Below are positions 1 through 8,765 of a stretch of 64,000 nucleotides of DNA, piece after piece (position 1 is the first letter of the stretch; each line of letters opens with the position of its first letter). Location: the NCBI RefSeq assembly GCF_009792355.1, contig NZ_CP047045.1, positions 930,001-994,000 on the forward strand. Reading direction: 5' to 3'. The DNA is from Terricaulis silvestris. Lineage in GTDB: Bacteria > Pseudomonadota > Alphaproteobacteria > Caulobacterales > Aquidulcibacteraceae. Both the position numbers and the translations under genes were made by a program. The notes under the pieces were generated by a model. It did no database searches, had not been told where the DNA came from, and was given only the letters and a program-made list of their open reading frames with translations.

Positions 1-46
1 CCGGCTGGTAGAGCTTCTGGACCAATGACTCACGAATGACGGGCAT
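1..46 (-). CDS. 5' end of an unidentified gene leaving the window
   Basis: An ATG on the minus strand at 46-44 opens a frame reading MPVIRESLVQKLYQP to the window edge. It has a Shine-Dalgarno-like AGGAAAG about six bases upstream. Only fifteen codons are visible, so no function can be given. Being divergent from the sugar-nucleotide genes, it may belong to the same polysaccharide locus; that is inference. Confidence 0.35.
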   Translation of the reverse strand, partial: MPVIRESLVQKLYQP

Positions 47-351
47 GGACTGCTTTCCTAAATCGCGACGGAGGCCGCTCCACCAACGCGTAAAGCACGT
101 TCCGGGCCGCACCAATGGCGTCCGCGGCCGCTGACGCGCCGGTGGTGACTTCCAAATTTTATCGGGATTTTTCAGATGCCGTTAGAGCAGGGTTTTTGTC
201 AAGTTAAACGCCTGCTGACGTGTGTTTTCCGCCTGATGGACGAAGCCGTTGACGCCGCCAAATTTTGGTGCGCGTAACAGGTCCTACCGGCACGAAGGTT
301 GCACCCTTAACCGGGTTTCGCGCGCAACTTCCGAGCCATTGGGCAGGGTCA
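47..351. other. intergenic region between divergent genes
   Basis: About 305 bases without a convincing gene. It would carry promoters for the leftward partial gene and the rightward sugar-nucleotide operon. A TTGACG at 249-254 resembles an alphaproteobacterial -35 box, but no good -10 follows at normal spacing. I see no repeat or RNA gene here. Confidence 0.4.
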
Positions 352-1143
352 ATGAAAGTCGTCCTATTCTGCGGCGGTCTGGGCACTCGCATCCGCGAGT
401 ATTCCGAAAGCGTGCCAAAACCGATGATCCCGATCGGCCATCAGCCGATCCTCTGGCACGTGATGAATTACTACAGCCAGTATGGGCACAAGGATTTCGT
501 GCTCTGCCTCGGCTACAAGGCCAACACGGTTAAGGATTTCTTCCTCAACTACAAAACCCAGACCTATGGCGACGTTATCGTTGAAGGCTCGAAGATAGAG
601 CTCCTGGGCCCGCGCGAAGAAGATTGGCGCGTGGCGATGATCGACACCGGCGTGTGGCGCAACATTGGCAGCCGGCTCTGGGCCGTGCGCGACCACGTCA
701 AGAACGAAGAGATGTTCCTCGCCAACTACAGCGACGGCCTTTCCAATGTGAATCTCGACGACATGATCGCGACGTTCAAAGCGAGCGACAAGATCGCGTG
801 CTTCGTGGCGGTGCACCCGCCAGTGACGTACCACCTTGCCAACATCGGCGAGGATGGCCGCGTCAACGAGTTCATCACCTCGGACAATTCGGAGATCTGG
901 ATCAACGGCGGGTTCTTCCTGCTGAAGCCGGCCATCTTCGACTATATGAATGACGGCGAAGAACTCGTGGTCGAGCCATTCGCGCGGCTGATCAAAGAGA
1001 ATAAGCTGATGGCCTATAAACACACCGGCTTCTGGCGCTCAATGGACACGCTGCGTGACCGCCAGGTGCTCGAAGACATGATGGAGAAGGGCGAGATGCC
1101 CTGGAAGGTCAACGGCAACGGCTCCAACAAGAAGCCGGAATAG
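352..1143 (+). CDS. rfbF: glucose-1-phosphate cytidylyltransferase-like nucleotidyltransferase
   Basis: Predicted cytosolic sugar-1-phosphate nucleotidyltransferase that activates a hexose-1-phosphate with CTP. The N-terminus MKVVLFCGGLGTRIRE followed by SVPKPMIPIG is the nucleotide-binding signature, and the order of blocks (ILWHVMNYY, INGGFFLLKP, GFWRSMDTLRDR) fits RfbF/DdhA. At 263 residues it is close to the family's usual length of about 257. The frame is open upstream to 265, but homology begins at the ATG at 352, so I start there. It leads an apparent four-gene operon, one base before the deacetylase. The nucleotide and sugar specificity are family-based, not proven. Confidence 0.85.
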   Translation: MKVVLFCGGLGTRIREYSESVPKPMIPIGHQPILWHVMNYYSQYGHKDFVLCLGYKANTVKDFFLNYKTQTYGDVIVEGSKIELLGPREEDWRVAMIDTGVWRNIGSRLWAVRDHVKNEEMFLANYSDGLSNVNLDDMIATFKASDKIACFVAVHPPVTYHLANIGEDGRVNEFITSDNSEIWINGGFFLLKPAIFDYMNDGEELVVEPFARLIKENKLMAYKHTGFWRSMDTLRDRQVLEDMMEKGEMPWKVNGNGSNKKPE

Positions 1144-1144
1144 C

Positions 1145-1792
1145 ATGCTGGCGCTCGACCTCGCGCGGCCGGGCAAACCGCTTCGCGTGCTCGCGCTCGG
1201 TGCGCACTCCGACGATATCGAAATCGGCGCGGGTGGTGCGATCCTGTCCTGGATCGCTTCCGGCGCCGAAGTGTCGATCGATTGGTGCGCGCTCTCTGCG
1301 CCCGGCGAGCGCGCTGACGAGGCGCGTGCCAGCGCGATGGAATTTCTCGCTGGCGCGAAGCACGCGGAGATTCATCTCGGCGATTTCCGCGACGGCTATT
1401 TTCCCGCTGAACGCACTGCGGTGAAGGATTGGGTGGAAGGGCTAAAGCGGCTCGAGAAGCCGGACGTTGTGCTCTGCCACCAGCGCAACGACGCGCACCA
1501 AGATCACCGCATGGTCTGCGAGCTGGCCTGGAATACGTTCCGCGATCATTTGATCCTCGAATACGAAATTCCCAAGTGGGACGGCGATCTCGGTCAACCC
1601 AACGTTTACGTGCCGCTGAGCGATGACGTGCTCGCGCGCAAGATCGCGCTGCTGCACAAGCACTTTGGCACCCAGCGCTCCAAAGCTTGGTTCGACGATG
1701 AGACCTTCCGCGGTCTCGCGCGCCTGCGCGGCATCGAGTGCCGAGCGCGCTATGCGGAAGCCTTCTACGCGCGCAAGCTTCTACTGAAATAG
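1145..1792 (+). CDS. PIG-L family deacetylase
   Basis: Predicted zinc-dependent N-deacetylase of the PIG-L/LmbE family (215 residues), acting on an N-acetylated sugar or amino substrate. The metal and catalytic motif is GAHSDDIEIG at residues 19-28, a variant of the usual AHPDD, and the second metal motif is an HQRNDAHQDH block near residues 112-122. It starts one base after the cytidylyltransferase stop. Next to nucleotidyltransferase, aminotransferase and epimerase genes it probably edits an amino sugar for a surface polysaccharide; the exact substrate cannot be read from sequence. Confidence 0.82.
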   Translation: MLALDLARPGKPLRVLALGAHSDDIEIGAGGAILSWIASGAEVSIDWCALSAPGERADEARASAMEFLAGAKHAEIHLGDFRDGYFPAERTAVKDWVEGLKRLEKPDVVLCHQRNDAHQDHRMVCELAWNTFRDHLILEYEIPKWDGDLGQPNVYVPLSDDVLARKIALLHKHFGTQRSKAWFDDETFRGLARLRGIECRARYAEAFYARKLLLK

Positions 1793-1802
1793 GACGACGA
1801 CG

Positions 1803-3152
1803 ATGGCCCATCGCGGCTTTGAAAAATCCAACGTGTTGCGCGCGAAGGGTCAGCGCCTCATTCCCGGTGGCGCGCACACCTACGCCAAGGGTGATGATCA
1901 GTATCCGCTGCTGGCGCCTGGCCACATTGTGCGCGGGAAAGGCTGCCGCGCATGGGACGCCGACGGCAACGAATACATCGAGTACGGCATGGGCAACCGC
2001 GCCGTCACGCTGGGCCACGCCTACGAGCCGGTGCTCGCCGCTGTGCGCGCTGAGATTGAAAACGGCGTGAACTTCACGCGTCCCGCCGCGATCGAAGTCG
2101 CGGCGGCCGAGAAATTCCTCTCCATGATCCCGAACGCCGAGATGGTAAAGTTCTCCAAGGACGGCTCCGACGCCACCTCAGGCGCGGTGAAGATTGCCCG
2201 CGCTTACACCGGCCGCGACATCATCGCGATCTGCGGTGATCACCCGTTCTTCGCGGTCGACGATTGGTTCATCGGCACCACGCCGATCAATGGCGGCGTA
2301 CCGCAAGCCGTCACCGAGCTCACGGTGAAGTTCAAATACAACGACATCGAGAGCGTCAAAGCGTTGCTGACGAAGTATCCCAAGCAGATCGCTGGCTTCA
2401 TCCTTGAGCCGACCCGCGGCAACGACCCGAAGGACAACTTCCTCCATGAGCTGAAGCGTCTCGCGCACGAAGACGGCGCGCTTTTCATTCTGGACGAGAT
2501 GATCTCCGGCTTCCGGCTGCACAAGTACGGCGCGCAGCACATGTATGACATCGATCCCGATCTCTCGACCTGGGGCAAGGCGATCGCCAACGGCTTCTCG
2601 GTGTCGGCGCTTGCGGGAAAACGCGAATACATGCGCCTCGGCGATCTCGAACAATGGGACAAGCCGCGCGTCTTCCTCATGTCCACCACGCACGGCGGCG
2701 AAACCCACGGCCTCGCCGCCATGATGGCGACGATGGATGTCTATAAGAACGAACCCGTGATCGAACACATGATCCGCGCCGGCAAACGCCTGATGACGGG
2801 CATCGAGCAAGCCGCCCGCGCCAACGGCGTACAGGACCACATCAGCGTCATGGGCATGCCGTCGAACGCTGTGTTCGGCACGACCGACCCCGACAAGAAG
2901 CCGAGCCAGGACTATCGCTGCATCCTGCTCCAAGAGCTGATCAAGCGCGGGGTTATCGCCCCGTCGATCGTGGTCTCCTACGCCCACAAGGACGCCGACA
3001 TCGATCAAACCATCGAAGCCTTCGATGGCGCGATGGAGGTCTACGCCCGCGCGCTGAGCGACGGCCCGGAGAAATTTCTCGTCGGTCCGCCGTCGGAAAT
3101 GGTCTATCGCGCCTACAATAAGAAGCCGGCTCAGGCTAAGGAGACGGCGTGA
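1803..3152 (+). CDS. class III aminotransferase, glutamate-1-semialdehyde aminomutase-like
   Basis: PLP-dependent class III aminotransferase of 449 residues, related to glutamate-1-semialdehyde 2,1-aminomutase. It shows the KGCRAWDADGNEYIEY start, SGSDATSGAVKIAR near residue 120, FILDEMISGFR (PLP-binding Asp) and STWGKAIANG, which holds the likely Schiff-base lysine near residue 259. A real HemL is normally a stand-alone heme gene; here it sits between a sugar deacetylase and an epimerase, so transamination in sugar-nucleotide or polysaccharide synthesis is more likely. It overlaps the next gene by four bases (GTGA). Confidence 0.8.
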   Translation: MAHRGFEKSNVLRAKGQRLIPGGAHTYAKGDDQYPLLAPGHIVRGKGCRAWDADGNEYIEYGMGNRAVTLGHAYEPVLAAVRAEIENGVNFTRPAAIEVAAAEKFLSMIPNAEMVKFSKDGSDATSGAVKIARAYTGRDIIAICGDHPFFAVDDWFIGTTPINGGVPQAVTELTVKFKYNDIESVKALLTKYPKQIAGFILEPTRGNDPKDNFLHELKRLAHEDGALFILDEMISGFRLHKYGAQHMYDIDPDLSTWGKAIANGFSVSALAGKREYMRLGDLEQWDKPRVFLMSTTHGGETHGLAAMMATMDVYKNEPVIEHMIRAGKRLMTGIEQAARANGVQDHISVMGMPSNAVFGTTDPDKKPSQDYRCILLQELIKRGVIAPSIVVSYAHKDADIDQTIEAFDGAMEVYARALSDGPEKFLVGPPSEMVYRAYNKKPAQAKETA

Positions 3153-4120
3153 CGGTCATCGTTACAGGCGCCGCTGGCTTCATTGGCTTCCACGTCGCGC
3201 AAGCTTTGCTCGCGCGCGGTGAACGCGTCGTCGGCATCGACAACCTGAACGATTACTACGACGTCAGTCTGAAAGAGGCGCGCCTCGCGCTGCTGCAAAA
3301 GAATCCGAACTTCAGCTTCGCAAAGGCCGACATTTCAGACCGCGACGCGATCTTCGCCGTCATCGACGACAATTCCGACACCACCGGCATCGTCCATCTC
3401 GCCGCCCAAGCCGGCGTCCGCTACTCGCGCGAGAACCCCTATGTCTACATCCAGGCCAACGTGATGGGGCAGGTGGTGATGCTGGAGGCGGCGCGCCGCC
3501 TCAAAGGTTTGAAGCATTTCGTGTACGCCAGCTCATCGTCCGTTTACGGCGCCAACACCGAGATGCCGTTCTCGATCGACCAGCGCGTCGAAAAGCCGAT
3601 CTCGCTCTACGCCGCCACCAAGCGCGCCGACGAACTGATCAGCTACACCTACGCCCACCTCTACGGCATTCCGCAGACTGGCTTGCGCTTCTTCACCGTC
3701 TACGGCCCGTGGGGCCGGCCCGACATGGCGCCCATGCTGTTCGCCAGCGCCATCAGCAAGGGCGAGCCGATCCGCGTCTTCAACAATGGCGAGATGGCGC
3801 GCGACTTCACTTATATCGACGACATCGTCGACGGCGTTCTCCGCGCGCTCGATCGCCCAGCCACGGGCGAGCCGCCGCACGTCGTGTACAATTTGGGCAA
3901 CCAACGCTCCGAACGGCTGATGGACTTTATTGCCGCTATTGAAGGCGCGATGGGCAGCAAAGCCGAGATCAACTTCGAGCCAATGCAGCCTGGGGACGTG
4001 CCGGTTACCTACGCCGACATCGACGCCACGCAAGCTGCCCTCGGCTACGAGCCGCGCACGCCGATCAGCGAAGGCGTGCCGAAGTTCGTCGCGTGGTACA
4101 AAAGCCACTACGGCGCTTGA
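3149..4120 (+). CDS. NAD-dependent epimerase/dehydratase, UDP-glucuronate epimerase-like
   Basis: Extended short-chain dehydrogenase of 323 residues acting on a nucleotide sugar. The Rossmann motif GAAGFIGFH is at residues 7-15 and the catalytic YAATK near 154-158 follows ASSSSVYG. The IDNLNDYYDVSLKEARL segment and the LRFFTVYGPWGRPDMA block are typical of UDP-glucuronate 4-epimerases. The start is a GTG overlapping the preceding stop, so translation is probably coupled. Conversion of UDP-glucuronate to UDP-galacturonate is the best guess. It closes the sugar cassette. Confidence 0.82.
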   Translation: MTVIVTGAAGFIGFHVAQALLARGERVVGIDNLNDYYDVSLKEARLALLQKNPNFSFAKADISDRDAIFAVIDDNSDTTGIVHLAAQAGVRYSRENPYVYIQANVMGQVVMLEAARRLKGLKHFVYASSSSVYGANTEMPFSIDQRVEKPISLYAATKRADELISYTYAHLYGIPQTGLRFFTVYGPWGRPDMAPMLFASAISKGEPIRVFNNGEMARDFTYIDDIVDGVLRALDRPATGEPPHVVYNLGNQRSERLMDFIAAIEGAMGSKAEINFEPMQPGDVPVTYADIDATQAALGYEPRTPISEGVPKFVAWYKSHYGA

Positions 4121-4404
4121 CGCCCGCGTAAGTACGAACAACGGACTCGACTGTTCGAGTTTTCGATCGAAATTCTGCAATTCTCTGGTTTCATTCGGTT
4201 AACTTGCTTGCGGCATTTTCCATCGGTCAAGCCGTTTGGAGTGCGCCTTTCATGACCCCGTCAAAACGCCCCGTTAATCTTGTTGGACCGGCATTTCCCG
4301 CCCCGGGGGCATCTTGTTGCGATTTGAGCCACGGAAGCGGAAATCTGCGCTCCAATCCGGCCACTTCGCGGGGTTCGGGCTCATCCTTTGGCGGGGGCTT
4401 AAAC

Positions 4405-5643
4405 GTGCGCATTTATCCGTTCGTGTCGCTTTTCGCGGCATCGCTTATCGCTTTGCTGCCCACTCACGCTATGGCGCAGCAACTGCCCTCGGAGAACGAT
4501 CAGCAGGCCAGCGTCTCGGTTCGTGATCGTGACCGTGAAGAGTATCGGCCGCTCGGCGTTCACCTCGGCGGTTTCGACCTGAACGGCGCCATCGATTTCG
4601 GCATCGCCAGCACCGACAACCTGTTCGCCGCCGAATCCGGCACGCCAGCCGAAGTCGACGACATGATCTACACGGTCGCGCCGAACGCGCGACTGACTTC
4701 GAACTGGTCGCGCCACATGGTGCAGGTCGGTGGCGGGGCCGAATGGCGCATGCACGAAGATTTCTCGAACGAAGATTCCGACGATTGGTATTTGCGAGCC
4801 GCCGGTCGCGTCGATGTCGGCGACTCTACCGCGATCAACGGTTCCGCTCGCGCCAGCCACGAAACCACGCCGCGCACCGATCCTGACTCGCCGCTGATCG
4901 GCGAGCCGGTCGAGTATGATCGCAACACGCTCTCCGCCGGCGTCACTCATCGTTTCTCGCGCATGCGCGTCAGCCTCGACGCGGTGCAGGACGAGTACGA
5001 TTACAACAACACCCAAAACTTCCGCGACAACGAAGAGACCGGCCTGCGCGGCCGCCTCGAAGCGGAATTGAGCCCTCGTATTGGCCTGTTGCTCCGCGCC
5101 GAAACCGATGAGCGCGACTACGACAACACGCCGAACCTGAACTCTGAAGGCCAATCGATCCTGGCCGGCGTCACCTTGAATACCGACCTGATGCGCGGCG
5201 AAATTGCCGTTGGCCAATTCGAACGCGACTACGACGATCCGACGGTCGGCACCTTCGATGGCGTCGCCATCGCCGGCAGCCTCGAATGGTACGTCACCCA
5301 GCTCACGACGCTCACCTTCACGGCGCGTCAAGACGCAGACGATCAGATCAGCGTCACTGCCGGTTTGCCGTTCATCAGCACTGAGTACGGCGCCCGCATC
5401 GATCACGAGCTCCGCCGCAACATCATCCTCACGGCCGCCGCCCGCTTCGGTGAACGCGATTACGATGCGGTCGATCGCAGCGATGAGGTTCGCGCCTATG
5501 AAGTCGGCGCCGACTATCTGCTCAATCGCCGCGTCGCCCTTCGCGCCCGGTACAATTACGATGAATCGCAATCGGATGGCGCGCTCGCGGGCCGCGATTA
5601 CGAGGCCAACCGGTTCTCGCTGGGCCTCAGCCTGCGCCTCTAG
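4405..5643 (+). CDS. outer membrane beta-barrel protein, VpsM/BBP2-like
   Basis: A 412-residue protein with a signal peptide (IYPFVSLFAASLIALLPTHAMAQ) and a C-terminal half of alternating strands with many aromatic and acidic residues (DYDNTPNL, EYGARIDHELRRN), ending in FSLGLSLRL, a typical barrel terminus. Such barrels of the VpsM/BBP2 type occur in exopolysaccharide export loci and are thought to help polymer cross the outer membrane. I place the start at the GTG at 4405, preceded by GGCGGGGG with good spacing and directly before the signal peptide, although the frame is open back to 4204. The 280 bases upstream probably carry its promoter. Confidence 0.75.
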   Translation: MRIYPFVSLFAASLIALLPTHAMAQQLPSENDQQASVSVRDRDREEYRPLGVHLGGFDLNGAIDFGIASTDNLFAAESGTPAEVDDMIYTVAPNARLTSNWSRHMVQVGGGAEWRMHEDFSNEDSDDWYLRAAGRVDVGDSTAINGSARASHETTPRTDPDSPLIGEPVEYDRNTLSAGVTHRFSRMRVSLDAVQDEYDYNNTQNFRDNEETGLRGRLEAELSPRIGLLLRAETDERDYDNTPNLNSEGQSILAGVTLNTDLMRGEIAVGQFERDYDDPTVGTFDGVAIAGSLEWYVTQLTTLTFTARQDADDQISVTAGLPFISTEYGARIDHELRRNIILTAAARFGERDYDAVDRSDEVRAYEVGADYLLNRRVALRARYNYDESQSDGALAGRDYEANRFSLGLSLRL

Positions 5644-5686
5644 GCGCGCGCTGCGGATAGGCTAAGTTCGACCGCTGGATAGATAG

Positions 5687-6124
5687 ATGCCCGCGGCGAA
5701 GAAATCCAAGACCAAAAGGATCAAGCGGGCGGCGCCAAAGCAAGACGCCGCCCGCAAGCGTGCAACGGCCATGGCGACTGCCCTGGCGGAAGCGGCATGG
5801 GCGGAAGCCGATGTCGCGCTTGCGGAGGCGCTTGCAGATCTGGACGAACTCATCTCCGCGGATAGCGCCCAACGCGCGGACGCGCTTGCTGTGCTAGCGC
5901 AATCGCTGTCGCGCGCCGCACGCAAGAGGGGGCTAACCCGCATCGGCGCGCTCGATGCGCGCGAGCCCTACGATGCCGCTGTTCACGACCTCCGCCAGAT
6001 TGTCGCCAAAAAGCCGAAGACCGTGCGTATTCAGGCGCGTGGCGTCGCGCGCGGAGGCCAGGTGCTGGTCAAGCCGCGCGTGGGCGCCATACGAGCCAAG
6101 GCGCGGCGGAAAACGCGGACATGA
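5687..6124 (+). CDS. GrpE-like small protein paired with an Hsp70-like gene
   Basis: A 145-residue lysine- and alanine-rich protein. Residues 1-30 are basic, residues 30-90 are a predicted alpha-helix, and the C-terminus reads EPYDAAVHD then VRIQARGVARGGQVLVKP. This resembles the GrpE tail (P-x-D-x-x-x-H, then a Gly-rich beta segment ending R-P-x-V), so I propose a divergent nucleotide-exchange factor. It overlaps the next gene by ATGA, and that gene has an Hsp70-type ATPase domain, which supports the pairing. No clear ribosome-binding site is seen. The GrpE assignment is inference from a short similarity. Confidence 0.55.
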   Translation: MPAAKKSKTKRIKRAAPKQDAARKRATAMATALAEAAWAEADVALAEALADLDELISADSAQRADALAVLAQSLSRAARKRGLTRIGALDAREPYDAAVHDLRQIVAKKPKTVRIQARGVARGGQVLVKPRVGAIRAKARRKTRT

Positions 6125-7503
6125 GCGACTGGACCATCTGCGTGGATTTCGGCACCGCCTTCTCCAAGGCGGCCGCCGCACCTGCCGGCGCATGGTCGCG
6201 CTTCGATCCGGCTTTGGTGCGGCCGCTCATGTTGAGCGGCCACGATCCGCACGCGAACGCTTTTTTGCTCGATAGCGCCGTTTTCGTCGATGACGATCGC
6301 CTTCTGTTTGGGCGCGCCGCGATCGCACGCGCGGCTGAACTCAATGACAAAAAGCGCGTCGTGCTGCGCTCATTCAAGACGCTTCTCAGTGTGTCCGATC
6401 TCGATCGCGCGCTGAACACCAACGCGGCGACCTCTATCGACCCGCACCGCGTCTTCCAGATGCGCGACCTCATCGTGCTTTACCTCGCCTATCTGCTCGC
6501 CGCGGTTGACCGCGCGGTTCGCGCCGATCCGGTGCTTGATGGCGCCACGGTACGTTGGCGTTATGCCGCGCCGGCGTGGCGCGCGGGCGATAGCGCAGGT
6601 TCGCACGAATCCATCCTGCGGCTCTTCGGCGAAGCGGAGGCCTTTCGGCTCGCGGCCGGCCGTCGGCTGATGCAGAGCAATGGCGTGGCCCTTTCGTTCG
6701 TCACTGACGCGCTGCCGAAAGCGACCGCGAGCGCTCAGCCGTTCGATATGGATCTTATCTTCGAGGCGACGGCCGCGGCCTCGTACCTTTCGGTTGGCTT
6801 GCATGACAGTGCCGCGCACCTGATCGTTGTCGATATGGGCGCGGGCACAACCGATATCGCCGCGCTAGCGCGCCAAGGCGCGCGCGTCACAGAACTCGAC
6901 ACCGCCCGCGTGACGCTGAAGCAGGCCGGCGATTTTATGGACACGATCATCGCAAACCGCGCGCTGGCGTTGGCGCCGTGGGCGCGCGGGCCCGCCATGC
7001 AAACGCAGCTTTGGGCGCTGCTGATGCGCCAGATGCGCGATATCAAGGAAAGCCTGTTCGCGGATGGCCGCGCCGTGTTGCGATACGATAGCCGCGCGCT
7101 GACCATCATCATGAATGACATCGAGCGCGACACGGATTTTCGCGACTTCTTGCGCGCGCTCAGCAAGGCTTATGACGAAAGCCTAGACATCGTTCGTGAC
7201 GACGCTGTTGCGCGTAAACGTTCGGAGATCGATGCGGTTGCCGTCGGCGGCGGGGCGGTGGCGCCGTTCATTCAGGCGCTCATCCGTCACAAGCCCAAGC
7301 GCGGGCGCGTTCGCGTTACAGCGCGCAACGCAACACCGAAGTGGGCGCATGACGAGGCGTTTCAGGGCAATCTCGCGCCGGTCTTCCCGCAACTGGCCAT
7401 CGCTATTGGCGGCGCGCTTGCGCCAGACGGCATGGCGGCGACCGCGATGGGTGCTAGTCGCCCCGCAAACGACCGAAGCGATACTCGGGCGGAACGCGAT
7501 TGA
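6121..7503 (+). CDS. Hsp70-like actin-fold ATPase without substrate-binding domain
   Basis: A 460-residue protein with the motifs of the Hsp70/actin ATPase: phosphate-1 CVDFGTAFSK at residues 7-16, a connect-like IFEATAAASYLSV, phosphate-2 VVDMGAGTTDIA near 237-248, and the adenosine motif VAVGGGAVAPFIQALI near 373. It stops soon after the ATPase core, so the canonical substrate-binding domain and lid are missing. It is coupled to a GrpE-like gene and lies inside the polysaccharide locus, so it may act on an export or polymerase component. Its last 50 bases overlap the end of the convergent BY-kinase-like gene. Confidence 0.75.
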   Translation: MSDWTICVDFGTAFSKAAAAPAGAWSRFDPALVRPLMLSGHDPHANAFLLDSAVFVDDDRLLFGRAAIARAAELNDKKRVVLRSFKTLLSVSDLDRALNTNAATSIDPHRVFQMRDLIVLYLAYLLAAVDRAVRADPVLDGATVRWRYAAPAWRAGDSAGSHESILRLFGEAEAFRLAAGRRLMQSNGVALSFVTDALPKATASAQPFDMDLIFEATAAASYLSVGLHDSAAHLIVVDMGAGTTDIAALARQGARVTELDTARVTLKQAGDFMDTIIANRALALAPWARGPAMQTQLWALLMRQMRDIKESLFADGRAVLRYDSRALTIIMNDIERDTDFRDFLRALSKAYDESLDIVRDDAVARKRSEIDAVAVGGGAVAPFIQALIRHKPKRGRVRVTARNATPKWAHDEAFQGNLAPVFPQLAIAIGGALAPDGMAATAMGASRPANDRSDTRAERD

Positions 7504-8542
7504 CATAGACGCCAGTGGTGATTTCCGCGCGTTGCAGCAGGCGCATGGCGTTGCGCAACGCGCTGATCGGCGTGCGGTCCCACGAGGCCACGACCACGCA
7601 CTGATCGGCCATGCTGGCGACGATTGGTCCGTCGGCGCTGCCCAAAGCAGGCGGGCAATCCAGCACGACGAGATCATAAGCTGTGCGCAGTTCGTCGATC
7701 AGCGCCGGGAAGCCGGGAGAGTCCGCAAGTGTGCGCCAAGGGTTCGGTCCGCGCGCCGCCGGCAAATAATGAAGGCCGGTCTCTGGCTCTTCATGCACGA
7801 AACTTTGCCACCCGGCGGGGCGCTGACTGGCTTCCAAAGTGCCGACTTCCGCTTCGCTCTCGAGATAACGCGAAAGCGTACGGCGGCGAGTGTCGCAATC
7901 GACGACGATGGTTTTGCGGCCTTGTTGCGTAGCGCTCACCGCGGCGCACACGGCGGCCGTAGTTGCGCCTTCAGCGGGCAGCGCGGCCACGAACGACACA
8001 ACGCTGCTGTTGGCGAGCGCATGCTGCAAATCGCGAAACGCTGTCGAGAAAGATGACGCGGGCTGGAAGGCAAGGCAACCAATCGCCGTGCGCCGATCCG
8101 GCGGCAACTGGCGCAATGCCTTTGCTGTCAGCTCCGGCGCCGCGCCGACCACGGCGTAATTGCGATGCTTGCCGAGGCTTGACACCGACGTGATCGTGTT
8201 GCGGCCAATCTCGCGCACGAGCGCCAGCGTCAACCCTGCAGTGAGCCCGAACGGCAGCCAAAACAGCGCCGAAGCGAGCGGACGCACGCCGCCCAGCGCG
8301 TCGTAGATGACGCCAGCCGCCACAACCACGGATGCAGCGAGAAGCGCGATCCACCATTGGCGCGCAAGCGACCGGCGCAGGCGCGATAGCGCCAGCGAGC
8401 GTGACGGCTTGCGGCGCGCGCGCGGCTGACGCGTCCGCGTCGCGGGGCGTCTGGCACGTTCAACCAAAGGCGCTGCAGTCACTCCGCCAATACCTCTCCG
8501 CCGCGACTTCGCGTGTCCCGCGCGAAGTCCGTTGTTCTCCAA
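7454..8542 (-). CDS. BY-kinase-like membrane protein with degenerate Walker A
   Basis: A 362-residue protein with a basic cytoplasmic N-terminus, two membrane segments near 62-80 and 88-110, and a CpsD/CapB-type P-loop domain. The Walker A region reads ALPAEGATT (187-195), so the lysine of the usual xGKTT is alanine (A193). Walker A' (IVVDCDTR, 212-219) and Walker B (VVLDCPP, 292-298) remain. There is no tyrosine cluster at the C-terminus. Proteins of this kind accompany chain-length control (HfsB is a holdfast example); this one may be regulatory rather than an active kinase. The start is uncertain. Confidence 0.72.
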   Translation of the reverse strand: MENNGLRAGHAKSRRRGIGGVTAAPLVERARRPATRTRQPRARRKPSRSLALSRLRRSLARQWWIALLAASVVVAAGVIYDALGGVRPLASALFWLPFGLTAGLTLALVREIGRNTITSVSSLGKHRNYAVVGAAPELTAKALRQLPPDRRTAIGCLAFQPASSFSTAFRDLQHALANSSVVSFVAALPAEGATTAAVCAAVSATQQGRKTIVVDCDTRRRTLSRYLESEAEVGTLEASQRPAGWQSFVHEEPETGLHYLPAARGPNPWRTLADSPGFPALIDELRTAYDLVVLDCPPALGSADGPIVASMADQCVVVASWDRTPISALRNAMRLLQRAEITTGVYVNRVPPEYRFGRLRGD

Positions 8543-8765
8543 CTGCGGCGGAAATCAGGAGTTCCCCAGCCCTGAATCTGCGCTCGGAGCGAGCTACGCT
8601 TATTCACATGATTGGTGTGCGCCGCAATCGGTTTTCCCGCGCCAAGCGCACTCCTGTCCGCTATTTAGGAATAGGTTAAAATAAACATCGGGCGCGGGCT
8701 GTGGGGGCGTTGCGCTTTGCGGTGACTTTCCTAATCTTACCACCGATCAAGGCCGAGAAACTGCC

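Noticed and set aside
249-254. TTGACG as -35 box of the rfbF-like operon
   Set aside because: No acceptable -10 at 16-18 bases; left only as a remark on the intergenic region.
1014-2018. Minus-strand frame of 334 codons across the PIG-L gene
   Set aside because: Shadow of the deacetylase and aminotransferase genes; extremely Arg-rich.
4399-5571. Long open frame (390 codons) on the minus strand opposite the outer-membrane barrel gene
   Set aside because: High-GC shadow of a well-supported gene; the sense protein has a signal peptide and barrel pattern while the antisense one has no recognisable domain.
8543-8765. CtrA-type sites (TTAA-N7-TTAA) in the divergent space near the sugar transferase
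   Set aside because: A TTAA occurs at about 8676 but no partner at the right distance.
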